Shown: in pieces, positions 38,798 to 39,302 of the stretch
How positions within the stretch are numbered: position 1 is the stretch's first letter
How the letters are laid out: each line of letters opens with the position of its first letter
Source: Chloroflexota bacterium
GTDB taxonomy: Bacteria; Chloroflexota; Anaerolineae; Anaerolineales; Villigracilaceae
Length of the DNA stretch: 39,302 nt
Assembly: GCA_016234495.1 (NCBI GenBank)
Contig: JACRBI010000020.1
Coordinates: 1-39,302, forward strand
Direction of reading: 5' to 3'
The notes under the pieces: model-generated
Databases searched by the model: none
What the model was told of the DNA's origin: nothing
The model's input: the letters and a program-made list of their open reading frames with translations, nothing else
Made by a program: the position numbers and the translations under genes

Positions 38798-39157
38798 CTG
38801 AAGCTGTCGAGAAGGCGATTGCTGGGCAGGATGCAGTGATCAGCGCCCTGGGACCGACCCGTCCGCCGGTCCCCCACATGATGGAGACATCAGCACAAAA
38901 CATAGTAGCCGGGATGAAGAAGCACGGAGTGCGCCGGCTGGTCTCCGCGACTGGCGCAGGGGTGCGTCAGACGGAAGATCAACCCAAATTCATCGATCAT
39001 TTCATTGGGTTCCTGCTCAATCTATTGGCAAAAGATGTGGTGCTGGATTCTGCCGCAAATGTGAAGGTGATTCAGGAGTCTGATCTGGATTGGACGGTGG
39101 TGAGGTTCCCGCGGCTGGTGGATGGCGAACATACAGGCAGATATCAGGTCGGGTATG
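38776..39157 (+). pseudogene. Internal fragment of an NmrA/SDR-like NAD(P)-binding protein gene
   Basis: In the other frame, SEGLSLDAEAVEKAIAGQDA, VISALGPTRPP, MKKHGVRRLVSATGAG and SDLDWTVVRFPRLVDG match atypical short-chain dehydrogenases. The N-terminal GxxGxxG dinucleotide-binding segment is absent because the gene is joined to the membrane protein fragment. After VGYV the family resemblance also ends, although the frame stays open to 39270. Broken at both ends. Confidence 0.7.
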
Positions 39158-39302
39158 TAAGTAATCCAAGTTGCTACCTACCAAAGGAAGTTGACGCTAC
39201 AAGCGAGCACAAAAAGCGCAACTTTGATTTCAAAACCTTTGGCAGTGACGGCATGAATCGATTTAGGTAACAAACGTTCAATTAGACTTCCAGTAGTCTC
39301 AA

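Noticed and set aside
1-39302. CRISPR arrays, tRNA and rRNA genes, plasmid or chromosome origin
   Set aside because: No regularly spaced repeats, no tRNA-like cloverleaf noticed, no rRNA-like sequence and no DnaA-box cluster were seen by eye.

Overview
The window most likely comes from a member of the Chloroflexota (Anaerolineae-like). This is inferred from the style of the proteins: DUF1573 protein, CcdA, YHS-domain proteins, NrfD/molybdopterin modules and long intergenic palindromes. No rRNA or tRNA gene is present to confirm it. I see no CRISPR array.

Layout. (1) 1-1.5 kb: a large serine recombinase running off the left edge. (2) 1.7-20.2 kb, almost all on the minus strand: a dense copper/thiol/redox island made of several short operons. 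They encode two proteins with complete CuA-type copper sites (one fused to a cytochrome c domain), two NosR/NapH-like polyferredoxin membrane proteins, a PCYCGC lipoprotein, an HMA copper chaperone, YtkA/FixH-like proteins, a cupredoxin, a Cu(+) P-type ATPase with an N-terminal YHS domain, several free YHS proteins, a rhodanese lipoprotein, a CcdA-like protein, a NarL-type two-component pair and a multicopper oxidase. (3) 20.2-21.5 kb, plus strand: a DUF2933 membrane protein and a Tat-exported L,D-transpeptidase. (4) 21.5-26.2 kb: an accessory patch with a MITE, a HTH protein, a Fic protein, an IS element and a broken dprA-like gene. (5) 26.3-28.0 kb: an OmpR-type two-component system. (6) 28.2-35.1 kb: a respiratory module with a tetraheme cytochrome lipoprotein, a diheme cytochrome, a Tat-exported molybdopterin oxidoreductase, a four-cluster FeS subunit, an NrfD quinone subunit and a small membrane protein. 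(7) 35.2-39.3 kb: gene remnants, a TetR regulator with a divergent membrane-protein/flavodoxin operon, and several broken genes.

Main discoveries. The DUF1573 gene at 1741-2199 has an in-frame TGA directly after a Cys codon. The reading frame continues for 60 more family-like residues, and a compact SECIS-like hairpin sits 12 nt after the TGA, so it is a candidate selenoprotein with a Cys-Sec pair. Independently, an 18-bp palindrome (ATAGGC-N6-GCYTAT) recurs 55-85 bp upstream of six genes of the copper/thiol island, with two weaker copies upstream of two further operons. By-eye -10 boxes put most sites near -57 to -67, so a shared activator is likely; the NarL-type regulator inside the island is one candidate.

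How the genes may work together (inference). The NosR/NapH-like proteins would take electrons from quinol and pass them through FeS clusters to CuA and heme c carriers outside the membrane. CopA, the HMA and YHS proteins, the Met-rich proteins and the multicopper oxidase would manage copper. CcdA, rhodanese and the PCYCGC/Cys-Sec proteins would manage thiol redox state. No terminal oxidase, NosZ or other catalytic partner for the CuA proteins is present, so the final acceptor is unknown.
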